Assembly (NCBI GenBank): GCA_041567315.1
Contig: JBFGCA010000017.1
Location: 1 to 55,449 of the forward strand
Direction: 5' to 3'
DNA: 55,449 nucleotides
Source: JBFGCA01 sp041567315
GTDB lineage: Bacteria; Acidobacteriota; Thermoanaerobaculia; Multivoradales; JAHEKO01
Shown here: piece after piece, positions 16,674 to 26,010 of the stretch
How positions within the stretch are numbered: position 1 is the stretch's first letter
Layout of the letters: the number at the start of each line of letters is the position of its first letter
The notes under the pieces: model-generated
Told to the model about the DNA's origin: nothing
The model's database searches: none
The model's input: only the letters and a program-made list of their open reading frames with translations
Position numbers and translations under genes: made by a program

Positions 16674-18487
16674 GGATTCACCTCCAGCCCCGCCACCACG
16701 GTGCGGCCGGGGGCCGGGAAGCCCAGAGCCTCGGCGTAGTCGCGGTCGAGCAGGTTCTCGAGCCGCGCATAGGGCGCCCAGCGCTCGCCCGCCCGCCAGC
16801 GCCCGCCGAGGTCGAGACGGACGTAGCCGGGGTTGACCTGCCGCCCGAAGGTCGCCGGGTCGACGTCGTCCCGCTCGCCGACCGCCAGCGCGGTGAGCGA
16901 CACCGTCCAGTCGCCCGGGTAGAGGAAGGCGGTGGCGCTGGCGCTCCGCTCCGGCCGGCGCAGCAGCGGCAGACCGGTCGCCAGGTCCTCGGCGTCGAGC
17001 CGCGTGCCGGCGACGGTGATCGCCGCCAGCCGGCCGCGGTAGCCGAGGCGCGCCTCGGCACCGCGGCTGCGCGTCCGGCCCAGATTGACGTTGCGCAGGC
17101 TGGCGAAATCGAAGTCGATCAGGTTGTCGAGCCGGACCTCGAACAGGGTGAGCCCGGCCCGCCATGCCCCGCGCTCGTGCTCGACGCCCGCCTCGACCGT
17201 GCGGCCGACCTCGGGCCGCAGCCCGGGGTTGCCGGTGAAGGGAAAGAACAGCTCGCCGATCGACGGCGGCCGGAACGACTCACCGTAGGAGACGCGGACC
17301 CGGGTGTGCTGCCCCACGGCCACCTGCAGCCCCAGCCGCGGGCTGGTCTGGCCGCCGTAGGCGTCGTTCGAGTCGCGGCGCAGCCCGGCCTCGACGGTGA
17401 GCCGGCCGCTCCGCCAGTGGAGCTGCGCGAAGCCGGCGCGGGTGGTCTGCTCCTCACCGTCGAGCGCGGTGCCGAAGACCGAGCGGTCGTCGACCCGCTC
17501 CACCTCCAGCTCGCCGCCGAAGGCCAGCCAGCCGTCCCCGAACCGCCGGCTGCCGACCGCCCGCGCCCGCCGCCCGGTCGAGCGGGTGTCGGCGGCGGTG
17601 AAGCCGAAGGGGTCGTCGGGATCGCGGAAGGCGTTGTCGTAGGCGAGGTACGAGAGCTGGCCCTCGAGCCCCCAGCGGCCGCGCTCGAGGCTCACCGGCA
17701 GCGCCAGCTGGCTCTCGCGCCAGGCGATCCGCCGCTCGGGCGACGGCAGCCCGCCCGAGAATGGGATGCCGGTCCGTGAATCGTTCCAGCGGCCGAGGAG
17801 ACCGACGCTCAGCCCGGGTCCCGCCCCCCACTCGCCGCGCGCCGCCAGCTCCTCGGCGTCGAACTCGTCGTTGGCGAAGGGGCCGCCGCCGCGGCGCAGA
17901 TGACCGGCGGCGTGGAAGCGCGCGCGGCGGCCGGTGAGCGCGGCGCTAGCCCCCAGCCGGCGGTAAGCGTCCTCGCCGCCCTCGAGCCGGACCGTGCCGC
18001 CCGGCTCCGAGCCCGAGATCACCTGCACCACCGCGCCCACCGCGTCGCCGCCGTAGAGGGCGCTGAAGGGACCGCGCACCACCTCTACGCGGTCGACCCC
18101 GTCGGTGGGCAGGAAGGCCCAGTTGAACCCTCCGAAGTAGGGGTTGTTCAGCGGTACCCCGTTCCACAGCACCAGCGCGTGGTCCGACTCGGTGCCGCGG
18201 ACGAACAAAGAGGTGGACTGGCCGGGAGACCCCGAGCGCACCACCGCCAGTCCGGCGGCGGTGGCCAGCGCCTCGGCCACCGAGGTCACCTGGCGGGCGG
18301 CGAGCGCCTCGCCGTCGATGACCTCGACCGACACCGGCAGGTCCCGTTCCCTCTCGTCGGCCAGCGAGGCAGTGACCACGATCGCCTCGCCGAAGGCGGG
18401 AACCGGAGAGGCCGGCCGGGGGGGGCTCTGGGCCGGCGCCGGACTCCACCCCCCGAGGAGACCCAGCGCCAAGAGGACGCGTCGCAT
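16667..18487 (-). CDS. btuB: TonB-dependent outer-membrane receptor, BtuB type
   Basis: Outer-membrane gated barrel for vitamin B12, 606 residues. The signal peptide (VLLALGLLGG...APAQ) is followed by a TonB-box-like EAIVVTAS, then the plug domain: DLPVSVEVIDGEAL, GQSTSLFVRGTESDHALVLW, VDRVEVVRGPFSALYGG. A beta-barrel ends with the aromatic-terminated strand GRTVVAGLEVNPW. The size equals that of BtuB and is smaller than most siderophore receptors. The ATG at 18487 has a Shine-Dalgarno (AAGGAG) that lies inside a hairpin (18493-18519). A cobalamin riboswitch about 200 nt upstream makes the substrate assignment firm. Confidence 0.93.
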   Translation of the reverse strand: MRRVLLALGLLGGWSPAPAQSPPRPASPVPAFGEAIVVTASLADERERDLPVSVEVIDGEALAARQVTSVAEALATAAGLAVVRSGSPGQSTSLFVRGTESDHALVLWNGVPLNNPYFGGFNWAFLPTDGVDRVEVVRGPFSALYGGDAVGAVVQVISGSEPGGTVRLEGGEDAYRRLGASAALTGRRARFHAAGHLRRGGGPFANDEFDAEELAARGEWGAGPGLSVGLLGRWNDSRTGIPFSGGLPSPERRIAWRESQLALPVSLERGRWGLEGQLSYLAYDNAFRDPDDPFGFTAADTRSTGRRARAVGSRRFGDGWLAFGGELEVERVDDRSVFGTALDGEEQTTRAGFAQLHWRSGRLTVEAGLRRDSNDAYGGQTSPRLGLQVAVGQHTRVRVSYGESFRPPSIGELFFPFTGNPGLRPEVGRTVEAGVEHERGAWRAGLTLFEVRLDNLIDFDFASLRNVNLGRTRSRGAEARLGYRGRLAAITVAGTRLDAEDLATGLPLLRRPERSASATAFLYPGDWTVSLTALAVGERDDVDPATFGRQVNPGYVRLDLGGRWRAGERWAPYARLENLLDRDYAEALGFPAPGRTVVAGLEVNPW

Positions 18488-18492
18488 GCCTT

Positions 18493-18549
18493 CGTCGCTC
18501 CTTGTACAGATGAGCGACGCCCCACCCGCGGGGGGCCGTGGTGGGGCGT
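18493..18549 (-). promoter_or_regulatory. Expression-platform hairpins of the cobalamin riboswitch
   Basis: Two inverted repeats lie between the aptamer and btuB. The proximal one pairs CGTCGCTC (18519-18512) with GAGCGACG (18500-18493) around an 11-nt loop and buries the AAGGAG Shine-Dalgarno. The distal one pairs 18549-18540 with 18526-18517 (10 bp, GC-rich). They share bases 18517-18519, so forming one disturbs the other. No U-run follows, which favours translational over transcriptional control. Confidence 0.6.
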
Positions 18550-18684
18550 GGCAGCAGAGTGCCCGACCTTTCCCCACACCCCGGGGGATCGGGCCCGCCA
18601 CCGGGGCTGCGGCACGGTGTGGCAACCGCCAGTGCGGTTACCGCCAGTGTCGCTGCCACCGGGGCAGGCCGGGGCGTCGCACGT

Positions 18685-18864
18685 CACGGCAGGTTTCCTG
18701 ACTCCCGGATCTCCCTACTCCCGGACCTTCCCACGCCGCCGACCGCCAGTCACCGCGGTCTCTCCCGCGGGCGGCGATCGATTCGCGCGCAGTGGCCTTC
18801 CGGTTTCGTCCCCGGTCACAGTGGCGGGGGCCGCACCGGTCTCGCACCGGTTTCCCTCGCCGTG
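18685..18864 (-). promoter_or_regulatory. Cobalamin (B12) riboswitch aptamer
   Basis: Reading the minus strand gives the ordered landmarks of the adenosylcobalamin-type aptamer. These are GGGAAACCGGTGCGAGACCGG, then the B12-box core CCCCCGCCACTGT, then GGAAGGCCACT, GGGAAGGTCCGGGAG, and finally CCGGGAGTCAGGAAACC. P1 closes with CACGGC (18864-18859) pairing with GCCGTG (18690-18685). It should repress the downstream btu operon when B12 is plentiful. Confidence 0.95.
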
Positions 18865-18929
18865 GCGTCCAGATTGTCAAAGACGCGGGTCCGCAGCGGG
18901 CCCGCTTGCTCTCCGGAGCTTATCGCGGG

Positions 18930-19496
18930 TCAGTTGTCCTCGCCGCCCTCGGCGGCGGCCGCCGCCGGGGCGGCCGGCACCCGCGGCTGGATCGACGGCG
19001 GGAACACGAAGCCCTGAGCGCCGCTGCCGGGGGGGTTGTAGGTCATGTCCCAGGCCGGCAGCCCGCCGGCGCCCGCCTCCTCGACGTTGACGAACTGCTC
19101 CACCGAGTAGTTGGGACGCTGGCCCTCCTGGCCCTCCAGGAAGCGCATCAGCTGGGCCGCGGGGTCGCCGGTGCCGGCCGCCAGCTGCTCGGGCGTCAGG
19201 GCGTCGTTGGGCGCCCACCCCAGGGCGATGGTGGTGGTGTTGAGCACCGTCCCGAAGCCGCGCACCTCGGTGTCGACCGTGACCTCCGCGACCGAGTCGC
19301 GGGGCAGCGAGATCTTGTTGCCGACCTCGGTGAGGAAGACCAGCCGGCTCTCGTCCCAGCCCGCCGGCTCGGGCCGGTAGCGGGTCTCGAAGACCTGGCC
19401 GCTCTTGAGCTTGACCCTGAACGTCTCGGCCGCCAGCGGCGTGGCGAGCAAGAGGACCGCGAGTCCCCAGGGCGCGTACCTTCGAATCCGCTTCAT
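18930..19496 (-). CDS. Secreted protein of unknown function (188 aa)
   Basis: Signal peptide WGLAVLLLATPLAAE, then a small beta-rich domain at about 24-75 (FRVKLKSGQVFETRYRPE ... ISLPRDSVAEV) resembling the short SH3-like or LSm-like folds in bacterial envelope proteins. A less ordered region follows, ending in a Pro/Ala-rich and Glu-rich tail. The start ATG at 19496 has GGAGG at good distance. I do not recognise a named family. A TATAAT element lies about 100 nt upstream. Confidence 0.75.
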   Translation of the reverse strand: MKRIRRYAPWGLAVLLLATPLAAETFRVKLKSGQVFETRYRPEPAGWDESRLVFLTEVGNKISLPRDSVAEVTVDTEVRGFGTVLNTTTIALGWAPNDALTPEQLAAGTGDPAAQLMRFLEGQEGQRPNYSVEQFVNVEEAGAGGLPAWDMTYNPPGSGAQGFVFPPSIQPRVPAAPAAAAAEGGEDN

Positions 19497-19596
19497 GATG
19501 AATCCTCCCGATGACAGCCTACCGGCCGCGCGGCGCGGCGCCAGTGGACTGCTCCACAGGCGCGGCCCTCGTCGTCCCGGCCTTGAAACCGCCGCT

Positions 19597-19602
19597 ATTA
19601 TA
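19597..19602 (-). promoter_or_regulatory. Putative -10 element inside a palindrome
   Basis: Minus-strand TATAAT at 19602-19597, a perfect sigma-70 -10 hexamer, sits within the palindrome CGCTATAATAGCG just after the MscS stop codon and about 100 nt before the secreted-protein gene at 19496. No good -35 is found at 16-18 nt spacing. The palindrome could be an operator. Confidence 0.35.
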
Positions 19603-19606
19603 GCGC

Positions 19607-20500
19607 TCAGGAGACCGCCCGCAGCGCCCGCAGCGAGTCGCCGACCTCGGCGTCGAAGTGGACGTCGACCTGCGGGAAGGCGATGACGATCCCCTCCTCC
19701 TTGAACGCCCACCAGATGGCCTCGTGGAGCTGCGACTTGGAGCGCCGCATTCCCCACGGGTCCTCCATCCACACCGAGACCTCGTAGACCACGGCCGAGT
19801 CGGCGAAGTCGGCGAGCAGCACCACCGGGTCGCGCTTGCGGCTGCGCCACTCCATCGCGGCGGCGACCCGCTCCAGCGTACGGCGGACCAGCGCCATGTC
19901 CGAGCCGTAGATCACCCCCACCGTCGCCCGCAGCCGGTAGGTCGAGTCCTTGAGCGTGAAGTTCTTGACCGTGCCCTGCACCATCGCCGAGTTGGGGACG
20001 ATGATCTCCTCGTCGTCGAGCGTCCGGGCGGTGGTGGCCCGCACGCCGAGGTGCTCGACCTTGACGAAGCGGCCCTCGACCTCCAGCACGTCTCCGGGCT
20101 TGATGCTGCGCTCGAGCAGAAGGATCAGCCCCGAGACGAAGTTCTGGGCGATGTTCTGCATCGCGAAGCCGATGCCGATGGCGAACACCGCGCCGGCCGC
20201 GAACAGCGCCGAGAGATCGAGCCCCAGGGTGTCGAAGGCGACCGCCAGACCGATCGCCAGGATCACGTAGTGGAGCAGCCGCTTGGCCGCCGCCACCGTC
20301 CCCTCGCGCTCGATGCCGCGGATGGCCAGCGCCTTGCCCAGCGCCCGCTGCAGCAGTCGCGAGACGATGAAGGTCGCGAGGACGATCAGCCCGACGGTGA
20401 CCAGCGTCACCACCGTCACCGTGGTGCCGGCGATGCTGAACAGCGTCTGGTCGAGCAGGCGGTCGTCGAAGCCGGAAAGACGGTCTCTGAAGTCGTTCAT
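19607..20500 (-). CDS. MscS-family mechanosensitive channel
   Basis: Small-conductance mechanosensitive channel of 297 residues that releases solutes on hypo-osmotic shock. Helices lie at about 28-50, 70-90 and 93-115. The third, pore-lining helix is the glycine/alanine-rich AAGAVFAIGIGFAMQNIAQNF, followed by the signature SGLILLLERSIKPGDVLEVEG and the beta domain with VRATTARTLDDEEIIVPNS. The C-terminal vestibule domain is complete (VDVHFDAE near the end). The gene appears monocistronic. Confidence 0.93.
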   Translation of the reverse strand: MNDFRDRLSGFDDRLLDQTLFSIAGTTVTVVTLVTVGLIVLATFIVSRLLQRALGKALAIRGIEREGTVAAAKRLLHYVILAIGLAVAFDTLGLDLSALFAAGAVFAIGIGFAMQNIAQNFVSGLILLLERSIKPGDVLEVEGRFVKVEHLGVRATTARTLDDEEIIVPNSAMVQGTVKNFTLKDSTYRLRATVGVIYGSDMALVRRTLERVAAAMEWRSRKRDPVVLLADFADSAVVYEVSVWMEDPWGMRRSKSQLHEAIWWAFKEEGIVIAFPQVDVHFDAEVGDSLRALRAVS

Positions 20501-20751
20501 GGGCCCTCCCAGGGTTGGGGTCGGAAGACCCGCCTAAGCTAGCAGGGAGGAGCCGATCCGGAGATCGGTTGATGGCGCCGGAAGCTGGCGCGGCCAAGGT
20601 GTGCCAGCGGGGAGGGGTCGGTTTGGTGAGTTTGTGGCGAGGGGCCGGCCGGGGCAAGGAGCTCCGGGAACAGTGCGGGATCCGCAGACAAATGTTGGCG
20701 GGCGGCCGTGGGGGGGCGGCCGCCCGCCGAAGGGATGGAAAACCGGAGGGG

Positions 20752-21423
20752 CTATTGGAGGCGGCGCACGGTGACGCGGGCCACCGGGTTGCGCCAGTCG
20801 TGGTCGGCCGGGATCAGGTCGCCGAAGGCGTGGATGCCGGCGTGGACGTGGATCGCCCCTTCGGCGCCGGCCGGCACTCGCACGCCGGGGTTGCCGCACG
20901 GCGGGCCGGGGATGTGGTCACAGTCCTGGGTGTTGGCCTCGCTGCCGGCGTCCCAGGCGATCGCCGTGCTCATCGTGGGACCGCTGTTCGACAGCCGGCC
21001 GCGGGTAGCGTAGAAGGCGTCGTTGGTGGTCACCAGCATGCCCAGCACGGTGAGGGCGCGACGGCCGCCGCGGCCCTCGATCTCGACCGTGATCGAGCCG
21101 CCGGGCGGTATCGGGCCGGCGCCGATCTGGACGTCGTGCACCCGGTCCTCGGTTCCCAGCAGGGCCAGCAGCCCGGCGGCGTCGGCGTCCTCGGCCACCG
21201 CCGCCAGCTCGGGGCTGGCCGGCGCCCCCGGCGTGAAGACGCTGAAGCCGCCGGCGTGGCTGGCCACCACCGGCGGGCTCAGCACCTGGCCGCGGGTGAG
21301 GTTGGTGACGGTGACCTCGTAGATCTGGGCCGCGCCGGCGGCCGCCGGGGGGAGGGCGGCGAGCCCCCGGGCCGAGGCCAGGGCGAGGCCCAGCGCCAGG
21401 TTGCGAAAGATGTTTCTCGTCAT
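20752..21423 (-). CDS. Secreted spondin-domain protein
   Basis: Signal peptide followed by a spondin-type domain over most of its 223 residues. The start YEVTVTNLTRGQVLSPPVV and HAGGFSVFTPGAPASPELAAVAEDAD are typical of bacterial spondin_N proteins, which share the fold of the F-spondin N-terminal domain. The middle carries GGSITVEIEG and a segment with two cysteines (DCDHIPGPPCGNPG) that may form a disulfide. The function in bacteria is unknown; the protein is probably periplasmic or extracellular. It stands alone, with 140 nt to the histidine kinase gene downstream. Confidence 0.85.
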   Translation of the reverse strand: MTRNIFRNLALGLALASARGLAALPPAAAGAAQIYEVTVTNLTRGQVLSPPVVASHAGGFSVFTPGAPASPELAAVAEDADAAGLLALLGTEDRVHDVQIGAGPIPPGGSITVEIEGRGGRRALTVLGMLVTTNDAFYATRGRLSNSGPTMSTAIAWDAGSEANTQDCDHIPGPPCGNPGVRVPAGAEGAIHVHAGIHAFGDLIPADHDWRNPVARVTVRRLQ

Positions 21424-21563
21424 CGGGTCCCTCCTCCGTGCGGCCGCCCGGGCGGCCGCGGTCGTCGAACGTCCGTCTGCTTCGCTACGGAGGATGACCG
21501 GCGGCGCTCACGTGCTCCTCACGCGGAGGTCACGATTTCCTCACGGCCCACCGCCGGGCCGCT

Positions 21564-23075
21564 TCAGGCGGCCGGCGCCAGCCCGTGGGGCTCGACCGGC
21601 AGGCTGAAGCTGAAGGTGGTGCCGCGGCCCGGGGCGCTCTCGACGCGGATCTCGCTGCCGTGGAGGTCGAGGATCTTCTTGGCGATGGCGAGACCCAGCC
21701 CCGCCCCGGCCGAGCCCTCGGCCGCGTCGCCCACCTGGTAGAAGCGGTCGAAGAGATAGGGCAGCTCCTCGGCCGCGATGCCGCAGCCGGTGTCGCGGAT
21801 CCGCACCTCCACCAGACCGTCGCTCCGCGCCAGCGAAACCGTGACCCGGCCGCCCGCCGGGGTGTGGCGCATGGCGTTGCCCACCAGGTTCTCGAGCACC
21901 CGGGCGATCAGCCCGACGTCGGCCCGCACCATCGGCAGCCCCTCGACCAGGCTGGGCTCGAGCCGCACCCCGCGGCGCTCGGCGACGAGCTGGAACTCCT
22001 GCGCCACGTCCTGCACCAGCTCGCCCATCGAGAACGGCTCGACCTCGGGCAGCGCCTCGGCGGCGTCGAGCTTGGCGAGCTCGAAGAGCTGCGACACCAG
22101 ATCGGCGAGCCGCTCGCTGTGGCGGGCGGCGACCTCCAGATAGCGTCGCTTCTCCTCGTCGCTCAGCGTCGTCTCCTTGAGCAGCAGGGTGTCGATGTAG
22201 CCCTGGAGCGTGGTCAGCGGCGTCCGCAGGTCGTGCGAGACGTTGGCCACCAGCTCGCGACGCAGCCGGTCGGCGCGGTCGAGCGCCGTCAGCTGCTCGT
22301 TCATGCGCCGAGCCATGGCGTCGAAGGTGGTTCCCAGCCGGTCGATCTCGTCGCCGGCAGCCCGTCGCGCCGCCGGCCCGCCCGCCGGCATCTTCGCTAC
22401 GGGCCGGTGCACCCGGAACCCCGTCGCCTCGAACGCCTGCATGGCGTCGCTCAGCCGCGTGAGCCGGCGGGTCAGATGGCCGAACAGCACCAGCCCGGCG
22501 ATCAGGATGCACCCCAGTCCGGCCAGCAGCGCCCCCGTCCCCAGCCGCAGGATGTAGCTTCCCTGGAGCATCTGGAGCGCCGAGTCCCACTGCTCGCCGC
22601 CCAGCACCACGTAGAGATAGCCCTCGAGGCCGCCCGCCGAGCGGATCGGCGCCGCCGAGAACGGCTTGCGCCGCCCCGGTCCGCGCGGGTCGTCGCCCAG
22701 CAGCGGCAGCGTCTCGGGCTCGGCGAGGAACCGCCGCACCGGGGCGAGCGAGACCCGCTCGAGCCGCACCCGCTCGGGCGGCGCCGAGTACTCGAGGATC
22801 CGACCCTCCGGGTCGAGGAGATAGACCTCGATCGACGGGTTGATCACCATCAGGTCGTGGAAGATCTCCTCGAGCGCCGCCTCGTTGAGGCGGCCCTCCT
22901 CGAGCAGCAGCGCCTCCTTGACCAGGTTGCGGGCCAGGTCGCGATGCAGCTTCTGGCTCACCTCGCGCAGGAAGGCGCGGGTGGTGAACAGCCCGTCGGC
23001 CAGGAAGAGCAGCCCGGTCAGCGCCAGCAACGCCGCCAGACCCAGCGCCAGCTTGCCGTAGAGAGAGCGCAGCAT
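21564..23075 (-). CDS. Two-component sensor histidine kinase
   Basis: EnvZ/BaeS-type inner-membrane kinase of 503 residues. The first helix is at about 9-30, a periplasmic sensor domain of about 145 residues contains PAS/Cache-like strands (SIEVYLLDPEGRILEYS), and the second helix is at about 179-198. A HAMP region follows, then the phospho-acceptor His281 in VANVSHDLRTPL. The ATPase has the N box ENLVGNAMRHTP, then DTGCGIAAEE, and GAGLGLAIAKKI (G2). It starts 5 nt after its response regulator gene stops, so the pair is one transcript. The stimulus is unknown. Confidence 0.94.
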   Translation of the reverse strand: MLRSLYGKLALGLAALLALTGLLFLADGLFTTRAFLREVSQKLHRDLARNLVKEALLLEEGRLNEAALEEIFHDLMVINPSIEVYLLDPEGRILEYSAPPERVRLERVSLAPVRRFLAEPETLPLLGDDPRGPGRRKPFSAAPIRSAGGLEGYLYVVLGGEQWDSALQMLQGSYILRLGTGALLAGLGCILIAGLVLFGHLTRRLTRLSDAMQAFEATGFRVHRPVAKMPAGGPAARRAAGDEIDRLGTTFDAMARRMNEQLTALDRADRLRRELVANVSHDLRTPLTTLQGYIDTLLLKETTLSDEEKRRYLEVAARHSERLADLVSQLFELAKLDAAEALPEVEPFSMGELVQDVAQEFQLVAERRGVRLEPSLVEGLPMVRADVGLIARVLENLVGNAMRHTPAGGRVTVSLARSDGLVEVRIRDTGCGIAAEELPYLFDRFYQVGDAAEGSAGAGLGLAIAKKILDLHGSEIRVESAPGRGTTFSFSLPVEPHGLAPAA

Positions 23076-23080
23076 CGCCC

Positions 23081-23830
23081 CTACCCCGCCGCCCCGGCGG
23101 CGCGCTCCGGCTCCTCGGCGAAGCGGTAGCCCACCCCCCAGACCGTCAGGATGTAGCGCGGCTGTCCGGGGTCCGCCTCGATCTTGGCGCGCAGCCGGTT
23201 GATGTGCGAGTTGACCGTGTGCTCGTACCCCTGATGGGCATAGCCCCAGACCGCGTCCAGCAGCTCGGCGCGGGTGAAGACCCGCCCCGGATGCCGCGCA
23301 AAGAAGCACAACAGGTCGAACTCCTTGGCGGTCAGCGCCACCTCGCGCTCGCCCACCCGCACCTGCCGCCGCTCGCGGTCCACCGACAGCTCGCCGGCCA
23401 CCAGCGGCGCCTGCTCGGCCGGCCCGTCGCCCGCGGCGAGCGCATCGACCCGCCGGAAGATCGCCTTCACCCGAGCCACCAGCTCGCGGACGCTGAACGG
23501 CTTGGTCAGATAGTCGTCGGCCCCGACCTCCAGCCCCACCACCCGGTCGACCTCGCTGCCTCGCGCCGTCAACATCAGGATCGGCGTGTACCGTCCCCCG
23601 GCCCGCAGCCGCCGGCAGACCTCGATGCCGTCGACCCCCGGCAGCATGAGGTCCAGGATCACCAGGTCCCAGGCCCGCTCCCGCGCCATCCGCAGCCCCG
23701 CCGGCCCGTCGGCCGCCCGCTCGGTCTCACAGCCCATGTCCGCCAGATGCAGCGCCACCAGATGCGCGATGTCCGCATCGTCCTCCACGATCAAGACCCG
23801 TCGCTGCACGGCCCTACTCCTACCGGCCAC
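23081..23830 (-). CDS. OmpR/PhoB-family response regulator
   Basis: Receiver domain (about 11-125) with acidic pocket VEDD, phospho-acceptor Asp60 in VILDLMLPG and Lys in LTKPFS, followed by a winged-helix DNA-binding domain (LTAKEFDLLCFFARHPG ... GYEHTVNSHINRLRAKIE ... WGVGYRF). It is the partner of the histidine kinase directly downstream. The first GTG (23830) has GGGGAG 4 nt upstream; a second GTG at 23809 with AGGAG is an alternative start that would remove only seven residues before the first strand. Confidence 0.94.
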   Translation of the reverse strand: MAGRSRAVQRRVLIVEDDADIAHLVALHLADMGCETERAADGPAGLRMARERAWDLVILDLMLPGVDGIEVCRRLRAGGRYTPILMLTARGSEVDRVVGLEVGADDYLTKPFSVRELVARVKAIFRRVDALAAGDGPAEQAPLVAGELSVDRERRQVRVGEREVALTAKEFDLLCFFARHPGRVFTRAELLDAVWGYAHQGYEHTVNSHINRLRAKIEADPGQPRYILTVWGVGYRFAEEPERAAGAAG

Positions 23831-23886
23831 GATACTCCCCGAATCTCACGGAAGTCTCACGGGCGGAGGCGCGGCCAGGCGCTCTC

Positions 23887-25812
23887 TCAAGTCTCGGAGC
23901 CGGCCGCCTCCCGGGCCCGCTCCAGGTGCCTGCGCGCCCCGGTCCGGTCTCCCAGGGCCTGGTAGACCGCCGCCAGCTCGCGGTGGGCCAGCGCCGAGCC
24001 GGGCTCGATCTCGAGCGCCCGGCGGTAGGCCGCGGCGGCCTCCCGGTAACGCTTCTGCAGGAAGTAGACGTAGGCCAGGTTGTAGTGGCCGAAGAAGTAG
24101 TCGGGGTCCCGCTCGATGGTCTCCAGCGAGCACTCGGCCGCCTCCTCCAGCCGCTCCAGCCCGAGCAGGGCGGCGCAGACGTTGTTCTGGGTCTTCTGTC
24201 GATAGAGCGGAGTGAGCTCCAGCGCCAGCGCGCGCTCCAGATACTCGATGGCCTTCTCGCCGCGTCCCGCCTCGTGGAGGGTAGAGCCAGCATAGACCCA
24301 CAGCTCGCCGTTGGTGGGCTCGAGCTCCACCGCCCTCAAGAAATAATCCAGGTCCTGCACCCGGTTCGGCGTCCGGACGTAGAGCCGCTCGGCCCAGAAG
24401 CCGTACTGCTCGTCGCAGTTGTCGAGCCGCCGCCTGGCGACCGCCGCGCCGCCCTCGCGATCGCCGCGGTAGATCTCGTACTCCAGCAGGTTGTGGTAGG
24501 GCACCGCCTCGCAGGGCGCCAGCGCCACCGCCTGGTCGAGGTGGGCGAGACCCTCTGCGAACTCCTTGCGGTCGAACTCGACGGCCGCCAGGTTGTTGAG
24601 GACCATGGCCCGCTCCAGATCGTCGTCCGTCCGGTAGGCGGCGAGCACCCGCTCCGATTCGTCCCACTCGCCGGCGGTGTAGAGGCGGGTCGACAACTCC
24701 AGGAAACCGTTGACGTCGCCGGGGTTGTCCACGACGTACTTCCGCAGCTCGTCTTCGGTCTGGCGATCGAGCGCCGTCAGATGGTCGCCGCTGCGGCTGC
24801 GCCCGCTGTAGATCGCGGTCTGGACCCACTCCTCCATCCGCCGGTAGCGCTTCAAGACGTCGTCGCTGGTCTGGTAGACCCTCTGCTCCCCGCGCTCGTT
24901 CAGCTTGCCGATGAACAGCACCAGGCTGCGCATCGGATAACGATGCTCGGTGGCGGTCTGCCGCTCCCCGAGGGTGGTAACGGCCAGCTCGTAGGAGACC
25001 TCGCGTGAGGATTTCTCGTCCTCCGCCAGACCGAAGTAGTAGGCGATCTCCTCGTTGGCGCCGGCCAGCGCCTCCCGGGGGTGGAAGATCGCCTCTCCCT
25101 CGCGCTCCGCGGTGAGCCGGGCGGTGACCGCCAGGAAGCGGCTCGAGTGCGGCGGCAGGTGGATCGGATAGGCGGTGGCGGCCGGAGCACCCCGCTCTCG
25201 CTTCTCCGCGTCGAGCAGGGAGTCGAGGTCGGGTCGGGCGACGACGTGCGGCCGCGGCTGCGACCTCACCCGGACCCCCGGCATATTGTCGACCCGCACC
25301 GCCACGTCGGCCACCAGCAGATCCGCCGCCGAGTTGTTGATAAACCGGTAGAAGCTCCGCCAGCGGATGTAGGCGAGCCGCCCCTGGTCGAGTGCCATGT
25401 CGTCGTACTCGGGGGTGCTCGTGTACTCCGGCAGCAGCACCACCTCGAGATTGGGCCGCGGCGCCCCCCCGCCGCCCCGGCCGGAGCCCGCCGCGAAGCC
25501 GACCACCAGGATGACGACCACCGTCAGGCAGGCGGCGAGAAAACCCCGGAAGTAGTAGGAGTGGATCCGCGCCCGCAGATACTGCTCGGCCGACAGCTCG
25601 CGCGGCACCGGGAGCGACCCCATCTCGGCCTTGAGCGCCGCCAGCCGGTCGCCGGCCGGCAGCTCCCGCAGATGCGCCAGCAGCTGCCGGTTGCGCCTCA
25701 CCTTGAGGGCGATCACCAGCCAGGCGCCGACCACCGCCAGATAGGCGACAAAGGCGAGCGGACTGCTGGCGACCTCCGGCAGCGCCGAGAAAGCGGACGA
25801 CAGAAACCGCAT
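23887..25812 (-). CDS. TPR-repeat membrane protein
   Basis: A 641-residue protein anchored by helices at about 20-37 and 90-110, then a beta-rich periplasmic region (about 120-300: NLEVVLLPEYTSTPEYDDM, VRSQPRPHVVARPDLDS) and C-terminal tetratricopeptide repeats from about 360 to the end (ATIERDPDYFFGHYNLAYVYF-like units with Y/A/G at TPR positions). It probably scaffolds protein-protein contacts; no catalytic motif is seen. The ATG at 25812 is preferred over an in-frame upstream start because the latter adds only an Ala/Pro leader. It follows the two-component pair by 56 nt in position but precedes it in transcription. Confidence 0.8.
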   Translation of the reverse strand: MRFLSSAFSALPEVASSPLAFVAYLAVVGAWLVIALKVRRNRQLLAHLRELPAGDRLAALKAEMGSLPVPRELSAEQYLRARIHSYYFRGFLAACLTVVVILVVGFAAGSGRGGGGAPRPNLEVVLLPEYTSTPEYDDMALDQGRLAYIRWRSFYRFINNSAADLLVADVAVRVDNMPGVRVRSQPRPHVVARPDLDSLLDAEKRERGAPAATAYPIHLPPHSSRFLAVTARLTAEREGEAIFHPREALAGANEEIAYYFGLAEDEKSSREVSYELAVTTLGERQTATEHRYPMRSLVLFIGKLNERGEQRVYQTSDDVLKRYRRMEEWVQTAIYSGRSRSGDHLTALDRQTEDELRKYVVDNPGDVNGFLELSTRLYTAGEWDESERVLAAYRTDDDLERAMVLNNLAAVEFDRKEFAEGLAHLDQAVALAPCEAVPYHNLLEYEIYRGDREGGAAVARRRLDNCDEQYGFWAERLYVRTPNRVQDLDYFLRAVELEPTNGELWVYAGSTLHEAGRGEKAIEYLERALALELTPLYRQKTQNNVCAALLGLERLEEAAECSLETIERDPDYFFGHYNLAYVYFLQKRYREAAAAYRRALEIEPGSALAHRELAAVYQALGDRTGARRHLERAREAAGSET

Positions 25813-26010
25813 CACGTCCCCGGCCGGCGCAGGGGCCACCCCTCACCCGGACTGCGCACCCCGACCCCTCCGCCGGCTACACCTGTCCTTCACCGTAGGG
25901 CCGGCACTCCGCTCTCGCAACCCCCCATCAGGTAGGCCGCCCGGCACCCCCGCCAGGTGGGCGGCGCCCCGGCTTGCGCCAACCCGCCCGATGTGACAGG
26001 AATCCCCCGA

